From Streptomyces sp. Tue6028 (lineage in GTDB: Bacteria; Actinomycetota; Actinomycetes; Streptomycetales; Streptomycetaceae), in assembly GCF_002300165.1 (NCBI RefSeq), contig NZ_MLCE01000014.1:163011-227010 (forward strand): DNA of 64,000 nt. Reading direction: 5' to 3'. Made by a program: the position numbers and the translations under genes. The notes under the pieces were generated by a model, which worked only from the letters and a program-made list of their open reading frames with translations, was not told the origin of the DNA and did not search any database. Of this stretch, positions 63,991-64,000 are shown piece by piece (the first letter of the stretch is position 1; every line of letters begins with the position of its first letter).

Positions 63991-64000
63991 GCTTCGGCGC

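Overview
The window reads as a Streptomyces chromosome segment. GC content and third-position GC are very high, and GTG/TTG starts are common. Operons are joined by ATGA/GTGA overlaps. The aerial-hypha surface proteins found here (chaplins and rodlins) are restricted to streptomycetes and close relatives. No tRNA, rRNA, CRISPR array, insertion sequence or phage gene was seen.

Layout. (1) 1-5.3 kb: tyrosinase pair melC1/melC2 (melC2 runs off the left edge), a VKOR-type membrane oxidoreductase coupled to a small conserved protein, two short chaplins and three small secreted proteins, one of them apparently frameshifted. (2) 5.8-15.7 kb: an eight-gene rightward exopolysaccharide operon with two GT4 glycosyltransferases, a polyprenyl-phosphate sugar transferase, a Wzy-like polymerase, a MurJ-like flippase with a long disordered N-terminus, a deacetylase, a Wzz-like protein and a FemAB/CelD-like acyltransferase. 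A secreted GH26-like hydrolase with a Pro-Thr tail converges on it. (3) 17.5-20.8 kb: a long sortase-anchored chaplin, a short chaplin and three rodlins. (4) 20.9-30.2 kb: a FadD-like ligase, a VWA lipoprotein, an unusual extracellular-hydrolase/ABC-ATPase fusion with its permease, a GNAT enzyme and an amino-acid permease. (5) 30.7-38.0 kb: a myo-inositol catabolic operon (iolC, an aldolase-like gene, iolB, iolD, mmsA) with a divergent IolE-like gene. (6) 38-45 kb: AraC and TetR regulators, a small HTH protein, a GNAT enzyme, a zinc alcohol dehydrogenase and an MMPL exporter. (7) 45.3-49 kb: a PrsW-like protease and copper export (copZ, copA) behind a CsoR-type promoter. (8) 49.6-53.6 kb: citrate synthase and a RecD2 helicase. 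(9) 53.8-59.8 kb: a ribose operon (LacI-type regulator, rbsA, fused rbsC-rbsB, rbsK, rbsD). (10) 60.1-63.3 kb: a leftward three-gene sugar operon (isomerase, DUF993, Gfo/Idh/MocA dehydrogenase), then repeat-rich DNA to the right edge.

How it fits together. Regions 1-3 look like a developmental cell-surface island: amyloid-forming chaplins and rodlins enclose a complete polysaccharide assembly line, with a disulfide-forming enzyme, a pigment enzyme and a hydrolase nearby. The right half is mainly carbohydrate catabolism with recognisable LacI- and GntR-type operator candidates, plus metal and drug efflux. The features most worth a second look are the chaplin/exopolysaccharide arrangement, the third rodlin, the hydrolase-ABC fusion, the rbsC-rbsB fusion, the paired TetR operators, and a copper promoter buried in the end of the upstream gene.
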